From contig OY282354.1 of NCBI GenBank assembly GCA_958295485.1, forward strand, positions 3,434,042 through 3,498,041: a stretch of DNA of 64,000 nt, in the 5' to 3' direction. Below the pieces are notes generated by a model that worked only from the letters and a program-made list of their open reading frames with translations, ran no database searches and was not told the DNA's origin. The DNA comes from an uncultured Gammaproteobacteria bacterium (GTDB taxonomy: Bacteria; Pseudomonadota; Gammaproteobacteria; Eutrophobiales; Eutrophobiaceae). Position numbers and translations under genes: made by a program. Numbering within the stretch: position 1 is the stretch's first letter; every line of letters begins with the position of its first letter. Positions 43,247-53,155 of this stretch are shown piece by piece.

Positions 43247-44638
43247 GTGAATATACCGAAACGAGGCAGTATCGAAGAACTGCGGGTCTTTTTAAAAAAA
43301 CACCCGGGGATAAAAATGATCGAACTCCTGCTGCCTGACGTGAACGGCATATTGCGAGGCAAGCGTATCAACGATAAGGAGCTGGAAACGTTATATAAGG
43401 AGGGGCTCAAGATATGCGCCGCAACCCTGTTTGGAGACAGCCTCGGGGAAGTTGTATTTGAAACGGGCATCGGCACCAGGGATGGCAGCCCGGATATCAT
43501 GAGTTACCCGGTGGCGAACAGCCTGGTACCGGTTCCATGGCTTGATTCGCCCATTGCGCAAGTGTTCGTTTCCTTGCATGATTTCGACGGCGCCCCCGAT
43601 TTTTCAGACCCCCGCTACGTGTTGCGACGCACCTGTGAAAAACTTGCCGATATGGGCTTGCGGGCTGTCGTCGCGACAGAGTTTGAGTTCTATTTACTGG
43701 AGCCGGGCGATGATATTGCCCCGAAACCAAAGCTGGGGAATATCCCCGGCACGGGCCTGAAGCAGGAAGGGTTGCAGTATGGCGCCCTGGAAGACCTGTG
43801 GGAATGCGACCCGCTGCTCATGGACATCCAGCGAAATTGCGAGTCACAAAATGTTCCCTCGAACGCGGCCTTGTCGGAATTCTCCCCAGGCCAATTTGAG
43901 ATCAACCTGCGCCATGTCAATGATCCCGTCATCGCCTGTGACCACGGCGCGATGCTTAAACGCATTATAAAAGGAACGGCCTTCAAACATGGGCTGGGCG
44001 CGGCCTTTATGGCGAAACCGTTCACCGACTACTCGGGCAGCGGTTTACACGTCCACGTCAGCCTGCTTGATGAAGCAGGCAATAACGTCTTTGCCGACCC
44101 GGCGATAAAGACGCGGCCGGCGGTTTCCCGCACCCTGCGACACGCCGTCGGCGGACTGCAACAGACCATGGCCGACGCCATGGCCATTTTTGCTCCCAAT
44201 GCCAATTCCTATCGACGCTTGCAGCCGCGCTCTTTCGTGCCGTTATCCCCTGATTGGGGTTATAATCACCGCGCCGTCGCCTTGCGGGTGCCGGTTGGCG
44301 ATGACAAGGATATGCGCATCGAACATCGGGTTGCCGGCGCGGACGCCAATCCGTACCTGGTGGTGGCCGCCTTGCTTGCGGGTATTCATTACGGCATCAG
44401 CAATCAATGCGAACCTACGGAGATGATCGCAGAACGAACCATGCTGGATGAACAGGAAGCAACGTTGCCCGTGCGCTGGGAAGCGGCCCTGGACCGGTTT
44501 AAGAACAGCGCCATACTGCCCGAATACCTGGGCGAAGAATTTTGCCGCGTGTTCGAGATCATGCGGCGTAGTGAGTGCGACCGGTTCCATGGGCAGGTCA
44601 GCGACCTGGATTACGCATGGTACCTGCGGGCGGTGTAG
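43247..44638 (+). CDS. Glutamine-synthetase-like gamma-glutamyl ligase
   Basis: 463 residues from the GTG at 43247; a TTG at 43232 that overlaps the GcvT stop, or an ATG at 43145, are alternatives. Glutamine-synthetase motifs: LPDVNGILRGKRI, ATEFEFYLLEPG, SGSGLHVHVS, ANSYRRLQP and IEHRVAGADANPYL. It lies in an amine operon, so it probably glutamylates a small amine, like gamma-glutamylmethylamide or PuuA-type enzymes, and not ammonia. It is diverged from the puuA-like gene at 20 kb. Confidence 0.84.
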   Translation: MNIPKRGSIEELRVFLKKHPGIKMIELLLPDVNGILRGKRINDKELETLYKEGLKICAATLFGDSLGEVVFETGIGTRDGSPDIMSYPVANSLVPVPWLDSPIAQVFVSLHDFDGAPDFSDPRYVLRRTCEKLADMGLRAVVATEFEFYLLEPGDDIAPKPKLGNIPGTGLKQEGLQYGALEDLWECDPLLMDIQRNCESQNVPSNAALSEFSPGQFEINLRHVNDPVIACDHGAMLKRIIKGTAFKHGLGAAFMAKPFTDYSGSGLHVHVSLLDEAGNNVFADPAIKTRPAVSRTLRHAVGGLQQTMADAMAIFAPNANSYRRLQPRSFVPLSPDWGYNHRAVALRVPVGDDKDMRIEHRVAGADANPYLVVAALLAGIHYGISNQCEPTEMIAERTMLDEQEATLPVRWEAALDRFKNSAILPEYLGEEFCRVFEIMRRSECDRFHGQVSDLDYAWYLRAV

Positions 44639-44650
44639 ACAGAGGCGCGG

Positions 44651-45859
44651 ATGAAGATGGAAAAGCTGGCAAAACTCATTAAAAACCAACCCGCGGGATT
44701 TTCCTTGCAGCAGGGTTTCTATAAGGACACCGATATTTATCAGCGGGAACTCGAGCGTATCTTCATGCAATCCTGGCTCTATGCCGGGCACGTCAGTCAA
44801 ATTCCCAATATCGGTGATTACTTTCTTTATGAGCTGGCCGATGAATCCGTGATCATCATCCGGGTTGATAATGATACGATAAAGGCCCTGTCCAACGTGT
44901 GCCGGCATCGCGGTTCCCGGATATGCATGGAGTCCCGTGGCCAACAAAAGCTGCTGGCGTGTCCTTATCACGGCTGGACTTATCAATTGGATGGAACGCT
45001 GCGCGGCGCCGGTCACGTGCATCCCGACTTCGATAAGGCTGACTACGCGCTCAAACAGGTCCGGCTGACGGTTTTTCACGGCATGATTTTCATCAATTTT
45101 ACCGGGCCGGCCGCATCATTCGACCCCATCCGGCAGGACCTGGACGAGTGTCTGCGCCCTTACGGCCTGGAGAGAGCGAAGGTCGCGCGCAAACAGGATT
45201 ACCTGATCAAGGCGAACTGGAAGTTAGCGGTAGAAAATTATTGCGAATGTTATCACTGTATCCCCGCTCACCCCGAATATTCCGAAGGCCACGGCCGCTC
45301 GGTACCGGATGAGACAGTATCCGAATTACTGGAACAGGTAACGGCGAAGGGGGAAAAAGCGGGGCTGCCGGAACATTGCGTCGACAAGAGCTGGCTGGAT
45401 GCCGGGGGCATCGGCATTGATCGCGGCTTCGACAGGTACCCCTTGCTGAAAGGGTTTGTCACGGGCAGCCGGGACGGTAAACCGGTTGCGCCCTTGCTGG
45501 GCGATATCAAGGGCTATGACGGCGGGGCAACCGACATCCAGATCGGCCCGCTGACATTTTACCTGGCTTATTGCGATCATATCGTCGTCTATCATTTCAA
45601 GCCATTGACCGCTGCTGCCAGCGTCTGCGATGTCACCTGGCTGGTGAATGAGACTGCGGAAGAGGGGAAGGATTACCAGGTGGCCGAGTTGACCTGGCTC
45701 TGGGATGTCACCACTATCGCGGATAAACGAATCATTGAAAACAACCAGAAAGGGGTGAATTCAAAATTCTATCAACCGGGGCCTTATACGATGATGGAAG
45801 ATTTCACTCGCGGTTTCATTGATTGGTACCTGGATACCATGAGCAAATCATCAGGATGA
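44651..45859 (+). CDS. Rieske non-haem iron oxygenase, alpha subunit
   Basis: 402 residues. Rieske cluster ligands Cys84-x-His86 and Cys104-x2-His107 are present. The mononuclear iron ligands are His202 and His207 (ECYHCIPAHPEY) with Asp358, and Glu199 fits the bridging acidic residue of quaternary-amine oxygenases such as carnitine monooxygenase (CntA). The pattern places it with choline, betaine and carnitine oxygenases. A reductase partner is not next to it. The last bases overlap a duplicated start codon (ATGA). Confidence 0.9.
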   Translation: MKMEKLAKLIKNQPAGFSLQQGFYKDTDIYQRELERIFMQSWLYAGHVSQIPNIGDYFLYELADESVIIIRVDNDTIKALSNVCRHRGSRICMESRGQQKLLACPYHGWTYQLDGTLRGAGHVHPDFDKADYALKQVRLTVFHGMIFINFTGPAASFDPIRQDLDECLRPYGLERAKVARKQDYLIKANWKLAVENYCECYHCIPAHPEYSEGHGRSVPDETVSELLEQVTAKGEKAGLPEHCVDKSWLDAGGIGIDRGFDRYPLLKGFVTGSRDGKPVAPLLGDIKGYDGGATDIQIGPLTFYLAYCDHIVVYHFKPLTAAASVCDVTWLVNETAEEGKDYQVAELTWLWDVTTIADKRIIENNQKGVNSKFYQPGPYTMMEDFTRGFIDWYLDTMSKSSG

Positions 45860-46230
45860 TAACAGGTGGTTGTCTCTGCGGCGCGGTACGCTATGTATCC
45901 CGACTGGCGTCCCGTGACGCCGGTTATTGCCATTGCCGGATTTGCCGGCGCGGTTTCATTGACTGGTACCTGGATGCCATGAGTAAATCATCAGGATGAT
46001 AACAGGTGGTTGTCTCTGCGGCGCGGTACGCTATGTATCCCGACTGGCGCCCCGTGACGCCGGTTATTGCCATTGCCGGATTTGCCGGCGCGGTTTCATT
46101 GACTGGTACCTGGATGCCATGAGTAAATCATCAGGATGATAACAGGTGGTTGTCTCTGCGGCGCGGTACGTTATGTATCCCGACTGGCGCCCCGTGACGC
46201 CGGTTATTGCCATTGCCGGATTTGCCGGCG
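45811..46230 (+). repeat. Three tandem 140-bp copies spanning the Rieske/GFA junction
   Basis: Units start at 45811, 45951 and 46091. Each holds the last 49 bases of the Rieske gene and the first 95 or so bases of the GFA gene, joined by the ATGA overlap. The original gene boundary was copied twice. In the first two units, the GFA start opens a 47-codon frame that joins the GFA N-terminus to the Rieske C-terminus (CRICRR then GFIDWYLD) and stops at the next ATGA. Confidence 0.93.
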
Positions 46231-46543
46231 CGTATCGGGAGCGCCGGTTTCCGTCTGGGCTTCCTTTCCCGTGGAAGCATTTTGTTATACGCAAGGCGCG
46301 CCTGATATATTTAAATCATCCGGGCACGGGCAACGCGAATTTTGCGGCGCCTGCGGCAGTCAATTAGCATTTCGGGATACGACGAATGGGGAATCAGTGG
46401 ATGTCAATATCGGAACTCTGGATAAACCCGGCCAGATAAAACCCGAGTCTCATATCTGGACTGAAAGCCAATTGGAATGGTTTGAAATCACGGACGGATT
46501 ACCCCGGCACAAGCAGGATATCCCGACTTCTGACGAGGTTTGA
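46136..46543 (+). CDS. GFA-family (CENP-V/GFA) zinc protein
   Basis: 135 residues. Zinc-binding cysteines are in the family pattern: Cys6, Cys8, Cys25, Cys27, Cys30 then Cys70 and Cys73 (CLCG, CHCRIC, CGAC). The family was named for glutathione-dependent formaldehyde activation, though that activity is debated. Formaldehyde from oxidative demethylation by the Rieske enzyme would give it a clear role here. The start used is the third copy in the repeat. Confidence 0.88.
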   Translation: MITGGCLCGAVRYVSRLAPRDAGYCHCRICRRVSGAPVSVWASFPVEAFCYTQGAPDIFKSSGHGQREFCGACGSQLAFRDTTNGESVDVNIGTLDKPGQIKPESHIWTESQLEWFEITDGLPRHKQDIPTSDEV

Positions 46544-46578
46544 CTGAAAGTGTGGCGACGTTCCCGCCGTCATGCCTG

Positions 46579-46956
46579 CCCCTCCCGTCGTGCCTGCGAA
46601 AGCAGAAATCCCCGGAGTTACGACCAGGCTCATCGTCGCAAGCGCCCGCCAGCCAAAGCGTGCCCAGCACATCCATTGGTGGGTTAAAACTGTTCACTAC
46701 CGTGCTTTCACAGGAAGAATGACGACCTCGCAGGTGCGGTGATCAGGGGGTGCGATAGACAAGTCAACCCCTCCCGTCGTGCCTGCGAAAGCAGAAATCC
46801 CTGGAGTTACGACCAAGCTCATCGTCGCAAGCGCCAGCCAGCCAAAGCGCGCCCAGCGCATCCATTGGTGGGTTAAAACTGTTCACTACCGTGCTTTCAC
46901 AGGAAGAATGACGACCTCGCAGGTGCGGTGATCAGGGGGTGCGATAGACAAGTCAA
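46579..46956. repeat. Two tandem 189-bp copies downstream of the operon
   Basis: Units begin at 46579 and 46768 and match closely. Each contains the ends of an imperfect inverted repeat, CGTCGTGCCTGCGAAAGCA and TGCTTTCACAGGAAGAATGA, of the type common between genes. The last bases overlap the 3' end of the acyl-CoA synthetase gene. No gene is supported in the gap 46544-46952. Confidence 0.85.
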
Positions 46957-48575
46957 CCCCACTCTTTTTCGCGTAATTCTATGCGGCGTATCTTGCCACT
47001 AACCGTCTTGGGCAGGGCATCGACGAAATCGATTTTGCGCGGATACTTGTAAGGCGCGGTGGTGCGCTTTACGTGCGCCTGGAGTTCCTTTTTCAACGCC
47101 TCGCCCGCCTCAACGCCCGGGGCCAGAACCACGAAGGCCTTGACCACCTCGCCGCGAATTGCATCGGGGCTGGCGACGACGGCCGACTCGGCGACGGCGG
47201 GATGCTCAATCAGGGCGCTTTCTACCTCGAAGGGGCCGATACGGTAACCGGCTGATAAAATCACGTCATCGGCGCGGCCGACAAACCAGAAATAGCCATC
47301 GTCATCCACGCAGGCGCGATCACCGGTAACGTACCAGTCGCCCCGCCGGGTGGCGGCCGTCCTGGCCGGGTCGCCGCGGTACTCCCGGAAGAAGCCCTGG
47401 GGTGGTTGCGGCGTCATGCGCAGGGCGATATCCCCTTCCGTGTTCGGTTCGACAAGGTTGCCATCATCATCGATCACGCGCAGGTCAATGCCCGGCGACG
47501 GTTTCCCCATGGAACCGGCTTTGGGCTCGATACAGGGAAAATTCGCACACAGAATCACCGACTCGGTCTGGCCGTAACCGTCCCGGATGGTGATGCCCGT
47601 CGCCTCCTTCCAGGTCTTGATGGTTTCGGGATTAAGGGGTTCGCCGGCGGCCACACAGTGCCGCAGCAGCTTGAAATCATGCCGGCCCAGGTCCTCCAGC
47701 GCCAACATCCGGTAGATGGTCGGCGCCCCGCAAAAAGTGGTGATCGGGTATTTCTCCAGGAAGTTCAAGGTCTGTTTCGGGTTGAAGCCGGCGGTGTGAT
47801 GAACAAACAACGCCGCGCCGCACAACCAGGGGCCGAAATAACTGCTGTAGGCGGCCTTGCCCCAGCCGGTATCACTGATGTTCCAGTGCAAGTCGTCCGG
47901 TTTCAGGTCCAACCAGAACTCACCGGTGATCTTGTGGCCAATGGCATAACTGTGGGTGTGGATGCACATCTTCGGATAACCCGTCGTGCCGGACGTGAAG
48001 TAACAGATGGCTTCATCGCCGGCCTTCGTATCCACGGTGGCGAACTCAGCCGGCTCAGCGGCCACGGCCTGCTGGTAGTCAATCCAGCCGTCCCGTTGGC
48101 CATCCGTCACGAGGCGGGCGATCAGGGTAGGACAATTTTCCATTACCGCATCCACTTTTGCCGCATTCGCGTTGTCGGTGATGACACAGGTCGCGGCCGC
48201 GGCATTGATCCGGTACTCCAGGTCTTTCCCGGAGAGTTGGACGGTGCCCGGCGATATTACGGCGCCCATCCGCAACGCCGCAGTAAACGTCTCCCACCAG
48301 GCCATCACCCTGGGCAACATCACGATGACCGTATCACCAGGCCGGATGCCCGCCCGGGTCAACAGGTTACATAACCTGCTCGACGTCCGACTGAGCTCCG
48401 CAAAGGTCTTCCTGACCTCGTTGCCCTCATCATCGACCCAGAACATGGCGGGTTTTGTCGGGTCCTGTTGCGCCCATTTATCGATGACGTCACGGGCAAA
48501 ATTATATCTTTCCGGGCGTTCCCATTGAAAAGATGAATAAGTCTCCCGGTAATCTTTCATATTATATTCCGGCAT
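46953..48575 (-). CDS. AMP-binding acyl-CoA synthetase (medium-chain type)
   Basis: 540 residues from the ATG at 48573-48575; a longer frame begins in the repeat array and is unlikely. ANL-family motifs: YFTSGTTGYPKMC (P-loop), DGYGQTE, the hinge YFWFVGRADDVI and the C-terminal KTVSGKIRR lysine. It makes acyl-CoA from a carboxylic acid and ATP. The N-terminus (YNMKDYRETYSSFQWERPE) resembles medium-chain and aromatic-acid ligases. Its acid may come from the amine pathways. Confidence 0.88.
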   Translation of the reverse strand: MPEYNMKDYRETYSSFQWERPERYNFARDVIDKWAQQDPTKPAMFWVDDEGNEVRKTFAELSRTSSRLCNLLTRAGIRPGDTVIVMLPRVMAWWETFTAALRMGAVISPGTVQLSGKDLEYRINAAAATCVITDNANAAKVDAVMENCPTLIARLVTDGQRDGWIDYQQAVAAEPAEFATVDTKAGDEAICYFTSGTTGYPKMCIHTHSYAIGHKITGEFWLDLKPDDLHWNISDTGWGKAAYSSYFGPWLCGAALFVHHTAGFNPKQTLNFLEKYPITTFCGAPTIYRMLALEDLGRHDFKLLRHCVAAGEPLNPETIKTWKEATGITIRDGYGQTESVILCANFPCIEPKAGSMGKPSPGIDLRVIDDDGNLVEPNTEGDIALRMTPQPPQGFFREYRGDPARTAATRRGDWYVTGDRACVDDDGYFWFVGRADDVILSAGYRIGPFEVESALIEHPAVAESAVVASPDAIRGEVVKAFVVLAPGVEAGEALKKELQAHVKRTTAPYKYPRKIDFVDALPKTVSGKIRRIELREKEWG

Positions 48576-48648
48576 GGGGTTCCTCGTCGTTAATGGCAAG
48601 CTCTCTGTTTTCAACAGGTTAACGAAAATCCGCAACTTTGCAACCCCC

Positions 48649-49335
48649 CCACAGGGGCAACCCCCCGCGCCTGCCCAAATGGATTCAGCGCCACCATCCC
48701 CCACAGGGGCAAACCCCCGCGCCTGCCCAAATGGATTCAGCGCCACCACCCCTCACAGGGGCAGGCCGCCGCGCCTGCCCAAATGAATTCAGCGCCACCA
48801 CCTCTCACAGGGGCAGCCGCCGCGCCTGCCCAAATGGATTCAGCGCCTCCATCCCCCACAGGGGGAAACCCCCGCGCCTGCCCAAATGAATTCAGCGCCG
48901 CCACCCCTCACAGGGGCAGCCGCAGAGCCTGCCCAAATGAATTCAGCGCCGCCACCCCTCACAGGGGCAAACCCCCGCGCCTGCCCAAATGAATTCAGCG
49001 CCACCATCCCCTCACAGGGGCAATCGCCGCGCCTGCTCAAATGGATTCAGCGCCTCCATCCCCCACAGGGGCAGGCCGCCGCGCCTGCCCAAATGAATTC
49101 AGCGCCACCACCTCTCACAGGGGCAGCCGCCGCGCCTGCCCAAATGGATTCAGCGCCTCCATCCCCCACAGGGGGAAACCCCCGCGCCTGCCCAAATGAA
49201 TTCAGCGCCGCCACCCCTCACAGGGGCAAACCCCCGCGCCTGCCCAAATGAATTCAGCGCCTCCATCCCCTCACAGGGGCAGTCGCCGCACCTGCCCAAA
49301 TGGATTCAGCAGCGCCACCCGTTACAGGGCAACCA
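48649..49335. repeat. Array of about thirteen 52-54-bp tandem repeats
   Basis: The unit is ACAGGGGCAAACCCCCGCGC followed by CTGCCCAAATGRATTCAGCG and CCACCACCCCTC-like bases. Copies begin at 48649, 48703, 48755 and so on, with one- or two-base length changes. The G-run and C-run can pair within each unit. Long open frames across the array (MNSAPP... LTGA... PAQ) follow from the lack of stops and are not genes. It separates two acyl-CoA synthetase genes. Confidence 0.9.
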
Positions 49336-49434
49336 CAGAGCCTGTCCCTGCATGTCGTAAGCAGGGGGGCGTCCTATGGATGCAAGGATGGTTTTCTATC
49401 GGATTCCGGCTTGCGCGGGAAGGGTGTCCTATTT

Positions 49435-51126
49435 TCAGGCGGTTGTTTGAATCGTCAAATTCAATTCATCAATCATTCTGTCGCGCATGATGAACTTCTG
49501 CGGCTTGCCGGTTACCGTCATGGGAAACTCATCAACAAAGCGGATGTAATGAGGCACTTTATTATGGGCGATTTTGTCTTTGCAGAATGCCTTGATTTCT
49601 TCCGCGCCGGCCTTCTGCCCTTCTTTCAGTCTTATCCAGGCGCAAAGTTGTTCGCCGTATTTATCATCGGGAACGCCGAATACCGCCACGTCCTGAACCT
49701 TGTCATGACCATACAGGAACTCTTCGACCTCGCGGGGATAGATATTCTCGCCACCGCGGATAACCATGTCTTTTACGCGACCGACGATATTACAGTAACC
49801 TTCCTCATCGATGGTGGCCAGGTCCCCCGTATGCATCCAGCCGGCTGCATCAATGGCTTCCCTGGTTTTCTCCTCATCATCCCAATAGCCCGGCATGACG
49901 TTATAACCGCGGGTACACAATTCTCCTTTCTCGCCCATCGGCACGGTTCGACCTGCCTGGTCGATTATCTTGACTTGTACATGGGGATGGACGCGGCCTA
50001 CGGTAGATACCCGGCGTTCTACCGAGTCATCGGTGCTGCTTTGAAAGCTGACCGGACTGGTCTCCGTCATGCCATAAGCTATCGTGACCTCTTTCATGTT
50101 CATCTCGGCAAACACCCGTTTCATTACTTCAATGGGACAGGACGACCCGGCCATGATGCCGGTACGCATGTCAGAGAAGTCATAATCAGCGAAGTTGGGC
50201 AGGTCCAGTTCGGCGATAAACATGGTGGGGACGCCGTATAAGGCCGTGCACTTCTCTTCAGTAACGGTTGTCAGGGTCGCGGCAGGGTCAAAGCCGTCAT
50301 TCGGTATGACCATGGCGGCGCCGTGGGTAATGCAGTTCAGGTTCCCCAGGACCATGCCGAAACAGTGGTAAAAAGGCACTGGGATACACAGCCGGTCCTG
50401 TTCCGTGAATTTCATGGCCTCGCCGACGAAGTAACCGTTATTGAGGATATTAAAATGGGTCAGGGTCGCCCCCTTGGGCGACCCTGTGGTGCCGCTGGTG
50501 AACTGGATATTGATAGCATCATCGGGCTGCAGGGTTGCAACCAGTTTGTCCAGCCGCCGTTTTTCGGCAGCGCCACCCATGACCGGCGCATCATCAAAAT
50601 TATAAAATCCGGGAGTCTTCTCCCCGCCCAGCCGGACCACGGATTTCAGGTGGGGTAATTTGGCCGAGGACAACCGGCCCGGTTCCGATGAATTCAACTC
50701 CGGCGCCAATTTCTGCAACATGGCAATGTAATCGCTGTTCTTGAAGCGGGCGGCAGTAATCAGCCCCTTGCATGACACCTTGTTCAGTACGTATTCCAGT
50801 TCATGGACACGATAAGCCGGGTTGATGTTGACCTGGATGATACCCGCCCTGGCCGTGGCAAACTGGGCGATTACCCATTCGGCGCAGTTCGGCGCCCATA
50901 CCCCGACCCGGTCGCCCGGCTCAAAACCCATGGTGATTAAGCCGGTAGCGAAATCGTCAACGCGCCTGTTCAACTCCGCATAGGTCCAACGTATGCCTTG
51001 ATGGCAAACCACCAGGGCCTCCCGCTCCGGGTAAAGCTCTGCGGTAGTTTGCAAGGCATTGCCTATCGTCTGATAGATCAATGGCTTATCGCTTATGCCA
51101 CTGACAAAACTGAGCCGCCTCCCCAT
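49435..51126 (-). CDS. AMP-binding fatty-acyl-CoA synthetase
   Basis: 563 residues from the ATG at 51124-51126; a TTG-started frame to 51156 adds ten residues. Motifs: [51 protein letters not shown] and the terminal TVTGKPQKF lysine. It activates long- or medium-chain fatty acids. It is the last gene before the RAYT region, transcribed leftward, toward the repeat array. Confidence 0.9.
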   Translation of the reverse strand: MGRRLSFVSGISDKPLIYQTIGNALQTTAELYPEREALVVCHQGIRWTYAELNRRVDDFATGLITMGFEPGDRVGVWAPNCAEWVIAQFATARAGIIQVNINPAYRVHELEYVLNKVSCKGLITAARFKNSDYIAMLQKLAPELNSSEPGRLSSAKLPHLKSVVRLGGEKTPGFYNFDDAPVMGGAAEKRRLDKLVATLQPDDAINIQFTSGTTGSPKGATLTHFNILNNGYFVGEAMKFTEQDRLCIPVPFYHCFGMVLGNLNCITHGAAMVIPNDGFDPAATLTTVTEEKCTALYGVPTMFIAELDLPNFADYDFSDMRTGIMAGSSCPIEVMKRVFAEMNMKEVTIAYGMTETSPVSFQSSTDDSVERRVSTVGRVHPHVQVKIIDQAGRTVPMGEKGELCTRGYNVMPGYWDDEEKTREAIDAAGWMHTGDLATIDEEGYCNIVGRVKDMVIRGGENIYPREVEEFLYGHDKVQDVAVFGVPDDKYGEQLCAWIRLKEGQKAGAEEIKAFCKDKIAHNKVPHYIRFVDEFPMTVTGKPQKFIMRDRMIDELNLTIQTTA

Positions 51127-51204
51127 CTTTCTTACCCGTGATTTATCAAGAGACAAACAATGTATGGAATTTTACAAACAACTTCAAGACCGATAGAGCC
51201 CAAG

Positions 51205-51495
51205 ACCTCTCTCATTTCAGGACACCCATAAATTACCTCAATTCAGGACCCCCTCATTTCAGGAGACCCCCTCATTCCAGGACACCCATACATTGGCAGC
51301 ATCTCATTTCAGGACATCCATAAATTACCTCAATTCAGGACATCCATAGATTGACATTCGGTCGGAAGCAGATTTAGAAGCAGATTTAGGACGAGACCCC
51401 CTCATTTCAGGACACCCATACATTGGCAACATCTCATTTCAGGACATCCATAAATTACCTCATCCAGGACATCCATAAATTGACATTCGGTCGGA
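51205..51495. repeat. RAYT-associated repeat block upstream of the transposase
   Basis: Eight or nine copies of CATTTCAGGACACCCATAAA or variants (GGACATCCATAAATT) lie here in one orientation, partly as a duplicated longer unit ending ATTGACATTCGGTCGG. They match the motifs at 24.8-25.4 kb. The transposase gene starts about 50 bases later. Confidence 0.85.
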
Positions 51496-51546
51496 TGTTG
51501 GTATCATTGGCAGCACAGGATGACCTGACCCCTACAGGAGGTAGCC

Positions 51547-52512
51547 ATGACCATTGCACGACGCCAACAAATCTGCCTGGATGAAACCCCCTACTATCAC
51601 TGTATCTCCCGCTGTGTCCGGCGCGCCTTCTTGTGCGGGTTCGACCGGCTGACCGGGAACAGCTACGAGCACCGTCGCGGCTGGGTCGAGCAGCGCCTCC
51701 TTGCCTTGTCTCAAGCCTTCTGTATCGACCTCGTCGGCTATGCCGTCATGTCCAATCACTACCACGTGGTTCTCCGGGTCAACCTGGCGTTGGCCGCCTC
51801 GCTCTCTCAAACAGCAGTGCTTGACCGTTGGCAACAGTTGTATTCCCTCAGTCCCCTGCTGAAACGGTTTCAGGCGGGGGATGTACTGACGGCGACGGAG
51901 CTGGACCAGGTGGATACGGAGATAGCCCGAATGCGCCAAACCCTGACGAGCATCAGCCGTTTCATGGGCTATCTGAACGAGAAGATTGCCCGTGCCGCCA
52001 ATGCCGAGGATGACTGCAAGGGGCGCTTTTGGGAGGGCCGCTTCAAGTCACAGGCATTATTAGATGATGCCGCCGTGTTGCAGTGCCTGGCCTACGTGGA
52101 CTTGAACCCCGTCCGGGCCGGGATGAGCTCTACCCCGACGCAATCTGATTATACTTCGGTCAAACGCCGGCTGACGCGGACTGCCCCGGAGTTAATGCCG
52201 TTCCAGCCCCGTGAGACCGCAGCTGAGGCCGATATAAGCGCCACGCTCCCGTTTGACTTTGAGGACTATCTGCAATTGCTGGACTGGTCTGGACAGCGCC
52301 TCCGTGAAGACAAGCGGGGCGCTATCCCGACCGCTTATCCGCCCTTGATTGACCAACTCGGCATCACGCCAGCAGGCTGGCAACGGGCGATGCGGCCACA
52401 CCGCCCCTGGCTGCAGAAAGCGTTGGGCTCAACGGCGCATCTCAAAACCTACTGTCAGGCGATTGGCCAACAATGGCTCTGGCAGGTCCCTGTCCCGGCG
52501 AGTTGTCGTTAG
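51547..52512 (+). CDS. REP-associated tyrosine transposase (RAYT, IS200/Y1-like)
   Basis: 321 residues. HUH motif MSNHYHVVL (His71 and His73) and a candidate catalytic Tyr142 (FMGYLNEKIA) precede the family's GRFWEGRFKSQ and LNPVRAGM. RAYTs are single-copy Y1 enzymes thought to mobilise REP-type palindromes. AGGAGG precedes the start by five bases. Repeats with core GGACACCCATAA lie upstream and in the opposite orientation downstream, consistent with this protein acting on them. No partner TnpB is present. Confidence 0.9.
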   Translation: MTIARRQQICLDETPYYHCISRCVRRAFLCGFDRLTGNSYEHRRGWVEQRLLALSQAFCIDLVGYAVMSNHYHVVLRVNLALAASLSQTAVLDRWQQLYSLSPLLKRFQAGDVLTATELDQVDTEIARMRQTLTSISRFMGYLNEKIARAANAEDDCKGRFWEGRFKSQALLDDAAVLQCLAYVDLNPVRAGMSSTPTQSDYTSVKRRLTRTAPELMPFQPRETAAEADISATLPFDFEDYLQLLDWSGQRLREDKRGAIPTAYPPLIDQLGITPAGWQRAMRPHRPWLQKALGSTAHLKTYCQAIGQQWLWQVPVPASCR

Positions 52513-52520
52513 CTGCCTGA

Positions 52521-53005
52521 TAGTTCCCCGATAGCTTCACCTCTTTGACCCGCGCTGTCCGGCGCCGGGTTGCACTCGTCCTGAATAAGCTGAAACCGGC
52601 TATGTCGGGCGAAAGCAGGGCTGCCTCTCAGAGGCGGAGAATAATAATACGTCATCATCAAGTGAGAAAACGCATTCTCCTGAAAAATCCCAGAGCCATT
52701 TCCATCTAACCCAATCTATGGATGTCCTTATTTTATTTCCTTTCAATTTATGGGTGTCCTTATTTCATTATAGTTCCCCGATAGCTTCACCTCTTTGACC
52801 CGCGCTGTCCGGCGACGGGTTGCGCTCGTCCTGAATAAGCTGAAACCGGCTGTGTCGGGCGAAAGCAGGACTGCCTCTCAGAGGCGGAGAATAATAATAC
52901 GTCATCATCAAGCGAGAAAACGCATTCTCCTGAAAAATCCCAGAGCCATTTCCATCTAACCCAATTTATGGGTGTCCTTATTTCATTTTATTTCCATTTA
53001 TTTCA
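52521..53005. repeat. 250-bp direct duplication downstream of RAYT with repeat cores
   Basis: Unit 1 spans 52521-52770 and unit 2 starts at 52771. Both begin TAGTTCCCCGATAGCTTCAC and contain ATTTATGGGTGTCCTTATTT, the reverse of the core found upstream of RAYT. So the transposase gene sits between inverted groups of the repeat. No gene is supported in the gap 52513-53155. Confidence 0.85.
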
Positions 53006-53155
53006 CTCTTATTCCGGGTGCACCACCTTGCTACTCAACTCATACACCAGAAATGAGCATAACTCATCCGCACCGCATATTCCCTCGGCGTTAACTGGCC
53101 CGGAGAACTGTGCGGACGATGGTTATTATAGTCGACCCGCGTATGAGGTTGCGGG

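Noticed and set aside
47406-48374. 322-codon plus-strand frame opposite the acyl-CoA synthetase
   Set aside because: Shadow frame of a GC-rich gene with clear ANL motifs on the other strand.
48574-49490. Several overlapping open frames with MNSAPPPLTGA-like repeats
   Set aside because: They follow from a 52-bp GC-rich tandem array read in different frames, with no ribosome sites or conserved domain.
51205-53005. Composite transposon with terminal inverted repeats and target duplication
   Set aside because: RAYT genes are usually immobile single copies; the flanking motifs are many and scattered, and no target-site duplication was seen.
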